Shown: positions 53,501 through 60,376, counted from the stretch's first letter. The stretch is DNA of 64,000 nt from Stichopus chloronotus (GCA_021234535.1 CM037850.1:3100001-3164000); one strand, 5' to 3'. Numbers and translations are program-made. Notes: generated by a model not told the origin, from the sequence alone.

Positions 53501-54376
53501 TATCTAAGTCAAATAGTTATGTTTTCTTACCAAACTTTACACAAACAACCTCTGGCACCACATCCACCTTTTTGGATAATCTTTTCACCCAAATATGAAT
53601 TATGATGAGAAAATGGATGAATTTTTACTTGAAAAACTGACTGTAATACTAACTTGAAAGTATGCAGATGTGCGCTATATTTGCAACCCTTTGAGTCAGT
53701 GAATGAAGTGGATTTTTGCTGTTTTATGCTTCAAATGGTTACCAAAAACAATTTAGGAGACCTCATTGTTAATAAGATGTACAGTACTGTGGATCATAGA
53801 GTAGGATCTACTGCATGAATTGTTTTCACCGATTTGGGGCATTTTGCTGGAAAGTTTAACTTATCACACAGCCCTGTTATTGCTAAAAAAGGTATATTAT
53901 GCTAGGACTTGGCAAAGTTCATTTGGCAAAGTTACTGGATATCAAGTAAAATTTACAATGTTTCCAATGCTGGTATCACGTACTATCAACCAACAGAAAC
54001 AATTTTTAACACTGAGGGTGAGAAAACATGCAGTAAGTTACATTTAACTTAGTCCCTTACTTAGGTCAAGCCTAGACTAGGCCTATCTTTTCTTCAATAA
54101 ACTTAGTGCAGGCTTAGGCTATGCCAAACTTCCTAACTTAGGCTAGGTCAGGTGGTAATGGTTATGTACTATTATTATAACGTATTGTATAGGACTAAGT
54201 ATATATAAGACATTCACCTGTAGAAGTTAGCAGTAGCATAATACATAGAAATACTGCAGACGGTAGCCTACCTGTATAAACTGTATTGTCAGTGCGCTTT
54301 TACCAACGCCTCCACCTCCCACCACGACTATTTTGTGTGTCTGAATACTGTTTACGGCTCCGACTCCACCCGCCAT
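4717..54376 (-). CDS. RRAS2: R-Ras-family small GTPase gene, six coding exons (whole span)
   Basis: Six exons at 54376-54272, 39359-39272, 18664-18562, 18090-17982, 7996-7878 and 4798-4717 join in frame into 606 nt, giving 201 residues plus stop. All five introns are GT-AG. The product is a membrane-anchored molecular switch that binds and hydrolyses GTP; family members act in integrin, PI3K and growth signalling. Visible motifs are the P-loop GGGGVGKS (20-27), switch [10 protein letters not shown] (42-50), DTAGQ (67-71), NKCD (126-129), EASAK (154-158) and CAAX CVLL (198-201). The GGGGVGKS P-loop and the [11 protein letters not shown] segment fit R-Ras/R-Ras2; M-Ras and classical Ras differ there. 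The length is close to R-Ras2 (204), while CVLL matches vertebrate R-Ras, so it is probably the single pre-duplication orthologue and the symbol is a nearest name. No frameshift or lost catalytic residue is seen, so it looks functional. Confidence 0.95.
6500..6620. repeat. Arm of the foldback repeat family
   Basis: This matches, with divergence, the left arm of the element at 22840-23117: AATTCCAAAACTCA, CTGGTTTGG, then ACATGTCTCC and a CTGCCATGCC end. It is a single arm or a decayed copy. Confidence 0.5.
7480..7600. repeat. Foldback-family fragment
   Basis: AAAGGTTACCAGT followed by GGTAAGTGAGGCATGATGTAAA resembles the right arm of the 22840-23117 element. Confidence 0.4.
7878..7996 (-). 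CDS. RRAS2: R-Ras coding exon 5 (residues 136-175, SAK box)
   Basis: The acceptor is CTGTTTCAG and the donor ATAAG|GTAAAG, in phase 2. The exon encodes [10 protein letters not shown], then the G5 box EASAK at 154-158, and the last core helix [13 protein letters not shown]. As in other R-Ras proteins the G4-G5 spacing is one residue longer than in H-Ras. Arginine 175 is split with exon 6. Confidence 0.93.
8105..8295. repeat. Foldback-family fragment next to exon 5
   Basis: GGTATGGTAGATGGGAGTGCA, GAGACAGGTACATGAG and AATGAAGTAAATCG align with the right arm of the 22840-23117 element. A shorter relative lies at 17795-17880. Confidence 0.45.
8331..8600. repeat. Dispersed repeat family A, partial copy
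   Basis: This shares TCATGAATAAACATTG, ATGCAAATTTGTGAT, CCAGAGGGTTTTATTTTGGA and AAAATATCGATATCAT with the copy at 16915-17475. The 3' part is missing. No coding potential is seen; it is probably a non-autonomous element. Confidence 0.7.
9960..10145. repeat. Family C repeat, inverted copy
   Basis: GAATGGTTTAACAATG and ATGCCATGTTGGTGCAT are the reverse complement of the start of the copies at 36920-37280 and 47215-47560, and the end CCCTATTTCCCTT matches their other end. It looks internally deleted. Confidence 0.5.
12869..13124. mobile_element. ~256-bp inverted-repeat MITE, copy 1
   Basis: The ends AAGGCTGTAATGCATCACCC and GGGTGATGCAATACAGCCTT are inverted repeats. The interior (CTGGTTCTCAGTTACAGTA read on the minus strand, GGGAGGTAAAAATAT) matches the copy at 25949-26204 in opposite orientation. 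The flank is TTAA on the left and TTTA on the right, so the target is TTAA or TA. It is non-coding and non-autonomous; the superfamily (piggyBac-like if TTAA) is uncertain. Confidence 0.7.
16915..17475. repeat. Dispersed repeat family A, most complete copy
   Basis: About 560 bp, starting near GGTGACATGAAAATGACATT, passing TCATGAATAAACATTGGC and CCAGAGGGTTTTATTTTGGA, and ending after TTTGGAAGCATGTCACAC. The latter part (TAATTAAGAGGCAAAAT, GCAACACGTCATCTGTTTTG) is shared with 22190-22400 and 50930-51050. No terminal repeats or ORF are seen. Confidence 0.65.
17982..18090 (-). CDS. RRAS2: R-Ras coding exon 4 (residues 99-135, NKCD box)
   Basis: The acceptor is TCTTTTTCAG and the donor AGACAG|GTGAGA, in phase 0. 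The exon carries the R-Ras-diagnostic [15 protein letters not shown] and the guanine-specificity box NKCD at 126-129. Vertebrate R-Ras and R-Ras2 have NKAD here. The cysteine at 128 matches H-Ras C118, a residue known in Ras as redox-sensitive, so it is probably ancestral. Only 471 bp of intron separates this exon from exon 3, the one short intron of the gene. Confidence 0.94.
18091..18561 (-). other. R-Ras intron 3
   Basis: A 471-bp GT-AG intron between the switch II and NKCD exons. I see no repeat or conserved element in it. Confidence 0.85.
18562..18664 (-). CDS. RRAS2: R-Ras coding exon 3 (residues 65-99, switch II)
   Basis: The acceptor is TCAATAG and the donor AACAAG|GTGAGT. The exon encodes [18 protein letters not shown], which holds the G3 box DTAGQ with the catalytic glutamine Q71 (H-Ras Q61), and then the beta strand [12 protein letters not shown] small departure from the usual family is D72 where Ras proteins normally carry glutamate (QEEF); it is conservative. 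The exon ends in phase 2 within serine 99. Confidence 0.94.
20703..22400. repeat. Dispersed repeat family A copy split by two insertions
   Basis: Family A sequence runs 20703-20841, resumes at about 21330-21506 (CCCTGAGGGTTTTATATTG) and again at about 22185-22400 (AAGTAATTAAGAGACAAAAT). The intervening ~490 and ~680 bp are absent from the copy at 16915-17475, so they are later insertions or the remains of them. Confidence 0.55.
21236..21256. repeat. CA microsatellite
   Basis: About ten CA units lie inside the first insertion of the split family A copy. Confidence 0.9.
22840..23117. mobile_element. Foldback element with ~65-bp inverted arms
   Basis: The left arm (22851-22916) and right arm (23043-23117) are inverted copies. 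Both contain ACCTGTCTCCATCTAACTTA then TGCACGTCCCTCTA in inverted sense, with a CATGCTAG/GCGTGCTAG inner end. The loop is about 125 bp and non-coding. Transcribed, it would form a long hairpin. Confidence 0.7.
23949..24407 (-). other. Unrecognised 152-codon open frame in intron 2
   Basis: The frame is long for this A+T-rich intron and lies on the R-Ras strand. The first ~100 residues ([44 protein letters not shown]) have balanced protein-like composition; the last part is cysteine-rich and looks random. I recognise no family, and no splice structure is evident. It may be a retrocopy fragment, a transposon remnant or chance. Confidence 0.15.
25949..26204. mobile_element. ~256-bp inverted-repeat MITE, copy 2
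   Basis: The terminal repeats AAGGCTGTATTGCATCACCC and GGGTGATGCATTACAGCCTT are flanked by TTTAA/TTTAA, so a TTAA target duplication is possible on both sides. The interior aligns with copy 1 over its whole length. No transposase is encoded. Confidence 0.7.
29760..30250 (+). repeat. Purine-rich degenerate GAAGATGG minisatellite
   Basis: About 490 bp in which the plus strand is mostly A and G. It has recurring AAGATGG, GGAAGGAGG and GGGCTGA words and an A15 run at about 30180. No clean period is seen. Confidence 0.5.
31310..31535 (+). repeat. Degenerate AGGACT-type minisatellite
   Basis: The words AGGACT, GGGACT and CAGGACTTGG recur about every 20-30 bp. It is probably an old tandem repeat. 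Confidence 0.35.
32985..33075 (+). repeat. tRNA-like SINE remnant (candidate)
   Basis: GGTTCAAGTCC at about 33035 matches a Pol III B box. Roughly 50 bp upstream, TGGTACAGGAGTGAGTGC could be a decayed A box. No cloverleaf with paired acceptor arms is convincing, so it is a SINE fragment at most. Confidence 0.3.
33795..33935. repeat. ATCGAT/ATATCG-rich palindromic block
   Basis: About 140 bp with repeated CGATA, TATCG and ATATCGAT words, many self-complementary (ATCGAT, TATCGATA). It is CpG-containing, in contrast with the CpG-poor flanks. Confidence 0.55.
36340..36600. repeat. Degenerate DR1-array units
   Basis: Two decayed units of the ~150-bp repeat, recognised by CAAAATGACCTTTCACCTCC and AATAACCTTTGACCTAC, each followed by the ACTCAATATGGGCAA-like segment in altered form. 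Confidence 0.5.
36920..37280. repeat. Family C repeat, copy 1
   Basis: This runs from CACCAACATGGCATACAAAG through AATAATCTATCATTCTATG to CCCTATTTCCCTTTAAGGG. It is about 65-70% similar by eye to 47215-47560. The final TTTCTGTAAAACAAATGC...TTTCCCTTTAAG is also found at 38730-38762. Confidence 0.6.
37780..38490. repeat. ~150-bp tandem repeat array, about five units, with DR1 motifs
   Basis: The unit reads TTGAGATATCGTGTTTACAA, TTTTGACCTCTGTTGACCCC, AAATGACCTTTGACCTCCAC, CAAAAACAATAGGGATCATC, then CATGCCAAGTATGAGATC. Two units (38219-38231 and 38375-38387) hold TGACCTTTGACCT, the complement of a perfect DR1 AGGTCAAAGGTCA; 38074-38086 has one mismatch. The array ends in a CA tract and a hairpin. 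Confidence 0.8.
38494..38533. repeat. CATA/CA microsatellite ending the DR1 array
   Basis: (CATA)n passes into (CA)n directly after the last array unit. The copy at 40600-40850 has an equivalent ACAC/ATGT tract in the same relative position. Confidence 0.85.
38551..38576 (+). other. Hairpin after the DR1 array
   Basis: GATTCCT-C-TGCC, loop TTC, GGCA-AGGAATC: 11 base pairs with one bulged C, followed by an A run. A decayed equivalent (GATTGCATTTCTCCTTCATCAAGG) follows the CA tract at about 40820. Confidence 0.7.
39272..39359 (-). CDS. RRAS2: R-Ras coding exon 2 (residues 36-65, switch I)
   Basis: The exon begins in phase 0 after a CTCTCCACAG acceptor and ends in phase 1 at ACA|GTAAGTA. It encodes the effector loop: YDPTIEDSY at 42-50, with T45 equivalent to the Mg-coordinating H-Ras T35, followed by the second beta strand. 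The isoleucine codon at residue 65 is split with exon 3. At 88 nt it is too short and too isolated to stand out as an open frame; it was found by homology. Confidence 0.94.
40595..40850. repeat. Single DR1-array-type unit with CA tract and hairpin relic
   Basis: CTTGACCTCTGGTGACCTCAG, CACCAAAAGCAATAGGGTTG and CTCAAAATATCGAGATAATG follow the array unit order. Then come an ACAC/ATGT tract and a degenerate version of the 38551 hairpin. The DR1 itself is decayed. Confidence 0.55.
42330..42461. repeat. DR1-array unit, left part, interrupted by the LINE
   Basis: TTGAGATATATGTTGTTTAC, TTGACCCCAAATGACCTTTG and ACTCGATGTGATGCACCTAC match the array consensus. A perfect DR1 complement lies at 42399-42411. 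The unit breaks at CGCATA where the LINE begins. Confidence 0.75.
42456..42461. repeat. Target-site duplication of the LINE, left
   Basis: CGCATA, repeated at 45061-45066 on the other side of the LINE. Confidence 0.6.
42462..45060 (-). mobile_element. CR1-like LINE, 5'-truncated, in R-Ras intron 1
   Basis: A 2.6-kb non-LTR retrotransposon fragment, in the same orientation as R-Ras. It starts within the endonuclease domain (typical 5' truncation), runs through reverse transcriptase and a C-terminal region, and ends in a T-rich segment and a (TAAAC)n tail at about 42468-42485. The 6-bp duplication CGCATA flanks it, and the interrupted ~150-bp repeat resumes on the far side. The APE-type endonuclease, the RT motifs and the microsatellite tail fit the CR1 group of the Jockey superfamily; the exact clade is inference. 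Confidence 0.9.
42547..45057 (-). pseudogene. LINE ORF2 pseudogene: partial endonuclease plus reverse transcriptase
   Basis: The first open piece (44965-43739) shows the AP-endonuclease motifs MGDFNFPDI and SDHDVV, a linker, and the RT start [11 protein letters not shown]. The next (43733-43197) has [21 protein letters not shown] and the catalytic box as FADN, where FADD is expected, so catalysis is lost. A last piece (43026-42547) has [12 protein letters not shown] and VQRRATRLI. The pieces are separated by small indels relative to the copy at 60377: +5 near 43850, -4 near 43755, and others near 42990. A TAA at 43199-43197 is shared with that copy. It is dead. Confidence 0.88.
45061..45066. 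repeat. Target-site duplication of the LINE, right
   Basis: CGCATA, after which the interrupted DR1-repeat unit continues (AGATCTGTCAAAGCTTGCCT). Confidence 0.6.
45061..45300. repeat. DR1-array units, right part, after the LINE
   Basis: The repeat continues with TTGAGATATCATGTTTACAA, TTGACCACAAATGACCAGTG (DR1 decayed), CATACTAAACATGAGATTTG and a second TTGAGATATATCATGTTTAC, ending near a short TATA run. Confidence 0.65.
47215..47560. repeat. Family C repeat, copy 2
   Basis: ATGCACCAACATGGCATAAA, CAATCAGTCTCACCAATAAA, CGAATAATTTATCATTCTGT and TTTTCTGTAAAAGAAACAAT align with copy 1 at 36920-37280. Confidence 0.6.
49350..49362. repeat. Poly-C tract
   Basis: Thirteen C residues. Confidence 0.9.
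50612..51150. repeat. Dispersed repeat family A, copy 4
   Basis: It shares CATCAAACATTGACCAATTT, GCAAATTTGTGATTTC, ACTGAGGGTTTATTTTTGA and ATTAAGAGATAAAAT with the other copies. It carries an extra 8 bp containing TACAGTA at 51004-51010 that two other copies lack. Confidence 0.65.
52390..52401. repeat. Poly-C tract
   Basis: Twelve C residues. Confidence 0.9.
53180..53270 (-). repeat. tRNA-like SINE remnant (candidate)
   Basis: On the minus strand GGTTCAAATCC (53217-53207) is a good B box, followed by TTGGTCAGGCCAC. A weak A-box-like GATGCTTGGTAACTGGAG lies about 35 bp upstream. It is not a functional tRNA. Confidence 0.35.
54272..54376 (-). CDS. RRAS2: R-Ras coding exon 1 (residues 1-35)
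   Basis: This exon encodes a short N-terminal extension (about 13 residues before the Ras core) and the phosphate-binding loop GGGGVGKS at residues 20-27. K26 and S27 correspond to H-Ras K16 and S17; G22 corresponds to H-Ras G12. It ends in phase 0 after IQFIQ with donor CAG|GTAGGC. The ATG has G at -3 and G at +4, a good Kozak context, and an in-frame upstream extension is not needed to complete the fold. Vertebrate R-Ras genes, as I recall, also break after this FIQ. Confidence 0.94.
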
Positions 54377-54381
54377 CGCAT
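54352..54381 (-). promoter_or_regulatory. Nine-codon upstream ORF overlapping the R-Ras start codon
   Basis: An out-of-frame ATG at 54381-54379 lies five bases before the R-Ras ATG. It opens a nine-codon frame that ends at a TAA (54354-54352) inside exon 1. If the transcript starts upstream, scanning ribosomes meet this start first. Its own context (T at -3, C at +4) is weak and the main ATG is strong, so leaky scanning would favour R-Ras. Translation of it is inference. Confidence 0.4.
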
Positions 54382-56081
54382 TAAAGTTGTCTTTCTTCGC
54401 TAACTAAGGCTGTCAATATCGTCAAAAGACATTGGCAATTACATAATCTTGCCAACGACTGTCCATCAAGTAAACGTATCTCCCGGCGAAAATGTTAGCA
54501 GGGACGGTCAGCGATTAGAAAAGTAGCAAGTATGATGAAATTGTAAACTTTCTATTAACTTTTACTAGGCCTACACTGTCGTCCTGTAGTGATGATCAAC
54601 TTCATATGCCAATTGCAATGTCCCATATTTCAGTACCGGGAAAAAGTTAAATGTCAACCCTGCACATCCTCGTGATTTATGGTGACATCGGCAGCTGCAA
54701 TAGTGGAAACGACGGTTGACAAGCATCGAAAGCAGCTCTCGGGGATTCGATTGACATTTAATGATTCATCCCCTGTACTGGGTAGGTGTGGATCACATGT
54801 TCGCATCGCTCCATGTCAATCACATACGCACTTTTAACTGTACTGCATACTGTACTGTAAACGTGAACGATATCAAGAACAGCTGGGACAAGCAAGTTGA
54901 AGTTGACGTAAGCCGTCCTCTCTTATTGGTGTACATAAAATAAATATTAATTTGAGTTGCCTCCAAATATTTTTGACAGCAACAACTAAGTATGGTATAT
55001 AAATATTCATATTTTTGTACGCTACCTCTCTCAAAAGTAGACGGAGAGCTACCCGGAAGTTAGATAAATCAGCCATGCACGGCAAGTACTGTATCAACCA
55101 AGTTACGGCCACCGAATTTTGTGGTAACTTCCTGTTGTAGCATACCGGCAACCATTCCATCATGGATAAACGAATCTCGGTGTGGCTGGGGAACATTTTT
55201 ATGCAGCAGCTGACGGATGAAAAACGAGCATGGGTACCAGCTCGAAATAAGTCTTGTTATCATGCATTGTTCAGTTCCCTGCACATGATCACCAATTCCC
55301 TCAGCAGCATAAGCTATATCCACGGGCCCACTTTTCTCTGCTCCCCAGGCCTTACGAGGGGCATGGTCAAGAGGGTGAAGGGGGTGGCCTCTTCGAGCAT
55401 ATTTTTGAAATTTTGCAATGGTTTCGCTAGTAATTCCTCAGTCTTTATTTATGCGGCAAAAATCTTAACACATATGCAACATACAAGGCTTTGGAAGTGC
55501 TATTTCCCGCGATCTGTGAAGTTTTAGGCTAACTGAAAGCACGTTTGATTCTCCAGGTAACATTCCACCATGATGGTTCCCATATATGGGCTTCATATCG
55601 ACGAACGTATGGTGACCACGATTTCACCCCTTTTCACCCAAGATTCATAAGGGTCCCACGGGTCAGCCCAGGTAACCCATATGCCCCAGATGGGGTAAAT
55701 CTGGGGTCCACGTGGACAGTTGTCCCATATGGACTCGGACACCATAACTACCTCACATATGTCATATGATGGTAATGTGGGCTGGCTTACATAGGCCCCT
55801 TATGGATATTGGGTGCAAAATCACATGGTCACCTTTTGGATTCACTTATATGCCCGAGGTGAAACGAATCGTAACCTGGTATAGGCCTACAGGAACACTT
55901 TTTTGAGGGAGGAGGGGGGCGGGACTTTTGCCCCGCACAGACCTAAATTCCAACAATCTGTGAGAAGTTTATTTAAAACAAACCAATCATCCTGACTTAA
56001 GGAATTGGAATTTTATAGACTGCTCGAAAAAGTTCCCCCTGAATTTAAAATTTTCGTACCCCACCCCGTTCGCCTATATAT

Positions 56082-56345
56082 AACTTTATCCGATGCTTAA
56101 TTTATTATTATTGATTGGCTGAATAAATGCACAATCGATCGATCAGTCAATGATCGAAGCATCTATGATTTTTGAGTTATGATTCCTGACCTGTGAAATG
56201 TTTTGATATTTACGTATCAATGTCTTTCTTAAAAAAAAGTTTCAGTTTCGGGGAAGCTTTTGAAACTTTATCCGATGTTTAATTTAGTTATTATTCATTG
56301 GCTGAATAAATGCACAATCTATCGATCAATCAATCGATCAATCAA
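56082..56345. repeat. Direct duplication offset by about 182 bp
   Basis: AACTTTATCCGATG, TTATTATT, ATTGGCTGAATAAATGCACA and AATC followed by CGATC words occur at 56082-56158 and again at 56264-56345. The second copy is extended into a CAATCGAT microsatellite. Confidence 0.7.
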
Positions 56346-57463
56346 TTTTCCAATCAATAGACATATGAATCACAAATATCAGCTTCATCAGTCAAATCCC
56401 ATATCAAGATTTGTTACACATAAGATAAAACCTGATGAGAGAGAGAGTGAGTGATAGGTGGAGAACGGAACGATGACGTCACGGGCAGTATACGGAACCC
56501 ATCATTATACAAAGTCAATTTCTTCTTTATGCATTGGTCAAATCTGAATGTCAAACTTTTACTCTCGATTAGATCACAGTCTGACAATTCTTCCCCACAA
56601 ACTTCTTTCTGCAAAGTTTCATTGCAGACGAAGAACAATCCCTTCAAAGCAACAAAGGTTTCTTTCATTCAACTTCTTTTCATTTTTCTTTAACTTTCTG
56701 ACATATCGTTGGTTCAGTGTTAAAGCAAAAACGTTCCGTTACTAATAATTTCTTTTTTCATTCATTTATTTCTTTTCTCTTATTCGTTGTAAACATTTGT
56801 TTTTGTGTACCTATTTTTTGTCTCTTTTTTTATTTATTTATTTTTTATTTGGTATATCTATCACAGCGTGTATTTCCCATAGAGCTCCCCCAACTTGACT
56901 GGTAATATATAGCATTTCTATATATGCCAAAATTTGTAAGACAGATGAAGGGATGAGTCACTTAAGGGAATCTGATATTACATAAAAAATTACGAATATT
57001 GCACTGTCTTTCTTGGTAAAAATCATATCTCAATAGCATGTTCGGTTCTGAGGTTATGAATTTTTGAAGAAATATTTATTTCAAAATGTTACCTTTCTTG
57101 ATGCTTAATTTGTGATGTCACCCAGGCACAACTACGTGTATTCTTATCTGTATTCCTTTATACTTTTGACTCCTCATGAAAGAAGGATTATAATATTGTA
57201 AGAGATGTGATTTTAATTCCCGAAAGGTAAGTATACAATACACTCAATCTGCGTTTCCACCAGTGTCAAATTCCAAGGTTGACTGAGAACTTCAATTTCA
57301 GAGAGAAACAAAGACTTTGTGCAAATTTGCCACTGTCACGTGGTATTTTGGTAACCTTGAGTTAACCAAGTTCTTGACCAGAGGAATCTCTCTTCGAACA
57401 GCAATATCTTGAAAAGTTGAGAACAAGACACAGTATTGGCATGTAGTTTGTAATGCATGCAGA

Positions 57464-57488
57464 GGGGGGGGGGGGGTGGGGGGTGGGG
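57464..57488 (+). repeat. Poly-G tract
   Basis: Thirteen G, then T, then G6, T and G4, on the plus strand. Confidence 0.9.
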
Positions 57489-58101
57489 AATTATTCTCCT
57501 TCATTTAAGAACCCCTTCAAGTGTCAGTAAAATATAAATGTGGAGGTAATTGGTCGTCTTATCTCATATGACGTCATTTCTTGTTGGTAACTTTCTGCTA
57601 ACGTCACTTGTTTACCATTGCAAGAATCAATAAAACGTCAGCAGACTGCATGTGCATAACCGTATAAACGTACACGAGTACGTGCAAAGGGTAACCGGAA
57701 ACAAAGTACCGTCTGCAAAGAGTTTAACATTGAGAAAAGACGTCACATGTGATATATTAATAGGACCATAAATCACTTAACACGGCATGACTTACAATCC
57801 CCTTTAATCAGTTTAACTGATGAGATCAGTTATCAAGAGTTCAGTGGGCTACAGATGAGATGGTTGGTGATATTCTCTCTTTTTTCATATTTATTTTGCT
57901 TTAAATTGGCATTTCTTTTTAAATGTTGAAGCATTAAATGTCAAATTGCAAATATCAGTATTTTGGAAAGTGTGATTTCCGTCTGATAACTGTTATTTCA
58001 TCATCTGATGATGATTGTGACTTCGCTCATGTATTACATCACTGATCGATCCATGTCCTTTGTTATAAGGTTAGGTTCAAATTGGTGTAACGGTGCTTTG
58101 T

Positions 58102-58116
58102 GGGGGGGGGGGGGGG
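58102..58116 (+). repeat. Poly-G tract
   Basis: Fifteen G residues. Confidence 0.9.
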
Positions 58117-59661
58117 TCTAGAGGAGGAGTTTTCCACTACCAAACTTACGTCCTTCCGTGGATTTTTGCCCTTTTCAACTTAATACCCTCACGTTTGAGC
58201 CTGCACCTTGGGTGGAGCAATACCCCCCTGTTAGCCCCACCCCATTGGATCCGCCGGCCATATCGGTTTCTTTTGTGGGGAGTTAATTAAACCATATAAA
58301 ATTTCTATTATCATGTCAGGAAATCTTGGCACCCTGTCTCAGTTAGCGAGACATGTATTCCGTATCCAGTCAATACACTCCTCGTCTCAGAAAAAGGAAA
58401 AGAAACAAAAGGAAAGGAGAAAAGAAAAAAAAGAAAGAAAACGATAGGACTTCAGAAGAAAAAGCTCAGCAAAAAGACGTTTTATTATTAGTTACATACA
58501 TTTATTCACGTCTTAAAACATTTTATAGGACTATCGAACAAAGGTTAATAAGTTTAATTACATATGTTGCAATGTAAATGAGATAAAATCAAAATGCAAG
58601 GACAAGCAAGATTAGTTTGTTTCATCTACCCGGGGGAGCTGGCCTTCGGATAGGATGAGGGTCAATTGAATGTTACCTTGCATGATATACTGATAAAATG
58701 CAAAATTAAACTATGTGACATGTTGATGTGATCCGTATAATCAACCCATCCAGTTACTGACAAGATCAACTGAACCATGCACAGTGGAAGACCGTATGTC
58801 TACGTCAGCATAAATGTGACGTAGGCCTACTACGGATAAGACTTATGGAAAAATCGAGGATATATCCCCAGAAACTATTCATACCAGGGTGTAACCGGCC
58901 TTGAAAACCTTTTTTTTTTTTTCTTTTCGGGAAAATTCCTCTCAACAGATGTTATATCCTGTGTCAGCGGTCCTGCTCATCCAAATTAAGGTAAGGGGTG
59001 CAAAAAGAAAGAAACTATTTCATATCGAATAATTAGGCTTATGGTATACAAAATTGATAACTAATTCTGTTATCTCTGCATGCCTCTTACGTTTCGGTTT
59101 TTTGGATTACGTAATACGCATGCCGTGAACCCTTCCAACGAAGGATAAATAATTATGTTCCCAAGTTGATAACATGTGGTTCAAGATGTTACTGGGATCG
59201 AGAAGTGAACATTTAACGTTGCCATAAACGGCAATTTTTTATTTGGTATCTCACATTATGACAAAATCATTTAAACTATCAGTTATACAGTTGACTGGAC
59301 ATGACATTGTCAGCATGGTATCTGAAATAGTCGTGTGACAAATTAGTGATTTGTATAAGTTCAAGCCAGTCGACATACAAAAGTCTGAAGATGGTCCTTT
59401 TATTTAACATTTTATTCTAGAAAATGCATTCATTGCAAGTTAGTGCTGAAAATTTACCATAAGTCAAGCGGGCCTGTGGCGATGGCGGGAGAAAAGAGGG
59501 CGCTAAACAAAAATGAAAACTGTAAATTTACATGACGGATAATTTATTCTGCTAAGCGGCCAAGTCTGGTCAGAGAATTCTACTCTCGAGAAATTTTGTT
59601 TGTCGTGTTTGAATCTTACCAAAAGTGCAACCCTTCAAACCGGTTTGTCAGACCGATAATC

Positions 59662-59683
59662 GGGGGGGGGGGGGGGGGGGGGG
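59662..59683 (+). repeat. Poly-G tract, 22 G
   Basis: The longest homopolymer of the window. It could form G-quadruplexes and is prone to length error in sequencing. Confidence 0.9.
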
Positions 59684-59759
59684 ACAGTGAGAGTCACAAC
59701 ATGAAATCATTAAATTAAAAAAAAACAAGTATTAGGCCCTAAGATAATGTCACGTGTGC

Positions 59760-59993
59760 AGGTGTCCTGCAAATATTTCTACATTGCTTCCGTCACCCCT
59801 TACGAATCTGACCTGGCCTACTGTCCTGCTGCTGGATGCCTTCCTTCGTGAATGTCAGTTACAGTTTCCAGGAGTGGATCGGTGCCGCTAAAAAAGGTGA
59901 CAAACGGGAGACAGCATACAACCAAAAACTCAAGGATAAACGTGAAGTTTATATGTCCCAGTTCCTCTTTACCTCATGTCTCCAGATACAGTA
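59760..59993 (+). other. Possible degenerate coding fragment
   Basis: Two adjacent frames look protein-like. One reads YIASVTPYESDLAYCPAAG to a stop at about 59850. The other, from an ATG near 59836, reads FQEWIGAAKKGDKRETAYNQ and KLKDKREVYMSQF, and ends at 59993. They would join through a frameshift. I recognise no family; it may be a pseudogene or transposon piece, or chance. Confidence 0.2.
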
Positions 59994-60168
59994 AAGAGGA
60001 TAAGCAACGAACTTGACAGCTTGATCTTTCCATCGGCTGACACTCAGCTGATTACATTTTTATTAAAATTTTCAAATTTTGATGTCTAGGTAAATTTTTT
60101 TTTATAACGCATAATAATAGCAGTTTTCACTCACATCAAGAAGCAGTTGCGTCACAGGAAATGTTTGT

Positions 60169-60182
60169 GGGGGGGGGGGGGG
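60169..60182 (+). repeat. Poly-G tract
   Basis: Fourteen G residues, 200 bp before the upstream LINE. Confidence 0.9.
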
Positions 60183-60376
60183 TCAACAGACTGGACGTAC
60201 TGACAGGGGTGTATAGAGAATTTTATTTCTTGGGGTGGCACATGAATGGCCCTTCAACATAAAATCGTTGCCGATCGGTTGGCGTAGTCGAAGATTTTGA
60301 ATAAAAATACCCCTTGGCAAGTAAAGTCATGCATAAAAATGATTCACGGAGTAAACTTCGAAAAGGCTTGTACACT

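Larger units (their letters stand above)
39360..54271 (-). other. R-Ras intron 1
   Basis: A 14.9-kb GT-AG intron. It holds the DR1 repeat (40600-40850 and 42330-45300), the LINE inserted in it, family C (47215-47560), family A (50612-51150) and poly-C tracts at 49350-49362 and 52390-52401. It has the densest clusters of TACAGTA/TACTGTA, near 40.1 and 40.9 kb. No second host gene is supported. Confidence 0.8.
54377..60376. other. Region upstream of R-Ras: promoter side and repeats, no gene seen
   Basis: The R-Ras promoter must lie just above 54376, but I see no clear TATA box or transcription start. Beyond it are a repeat-like block with ATATGGG/CCCATAT words (55545-55870), a 182-bp-offset duplication (56082-56345), A/G-rich sequence near 58390-58445 and long poly-G tracts. 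TACAGTA/TACTGTA motifs almost vanish above 55.1 kb. Confidence 0.6.

Noticed and set aside
4717..54376. M-Ras or classical Ras identity for the GTPase
   Set aside because: The P-loop [23 protein letters not shown] and the CVLL tail fit R-Ras/R-Ras2; M-Ras has GDGGVGKS and a long basic tail.
171..55093. TACAGTA/TACTGTA as an RNA-level signal (splicing or Pumilio-like site) in the R-Ras transcript
   Set aside because: Both orientations are about equally frequent (66 and 54), and the 5-bp LINE indel points to a DNA-level process.
55162..55527. 121-codon plus-strand frame and overlapping minus-strand frames near the R-Ras promoter
   Set aside because: Frames open on both strands of the same DNA with no family resemblance; no basis to prefer either.
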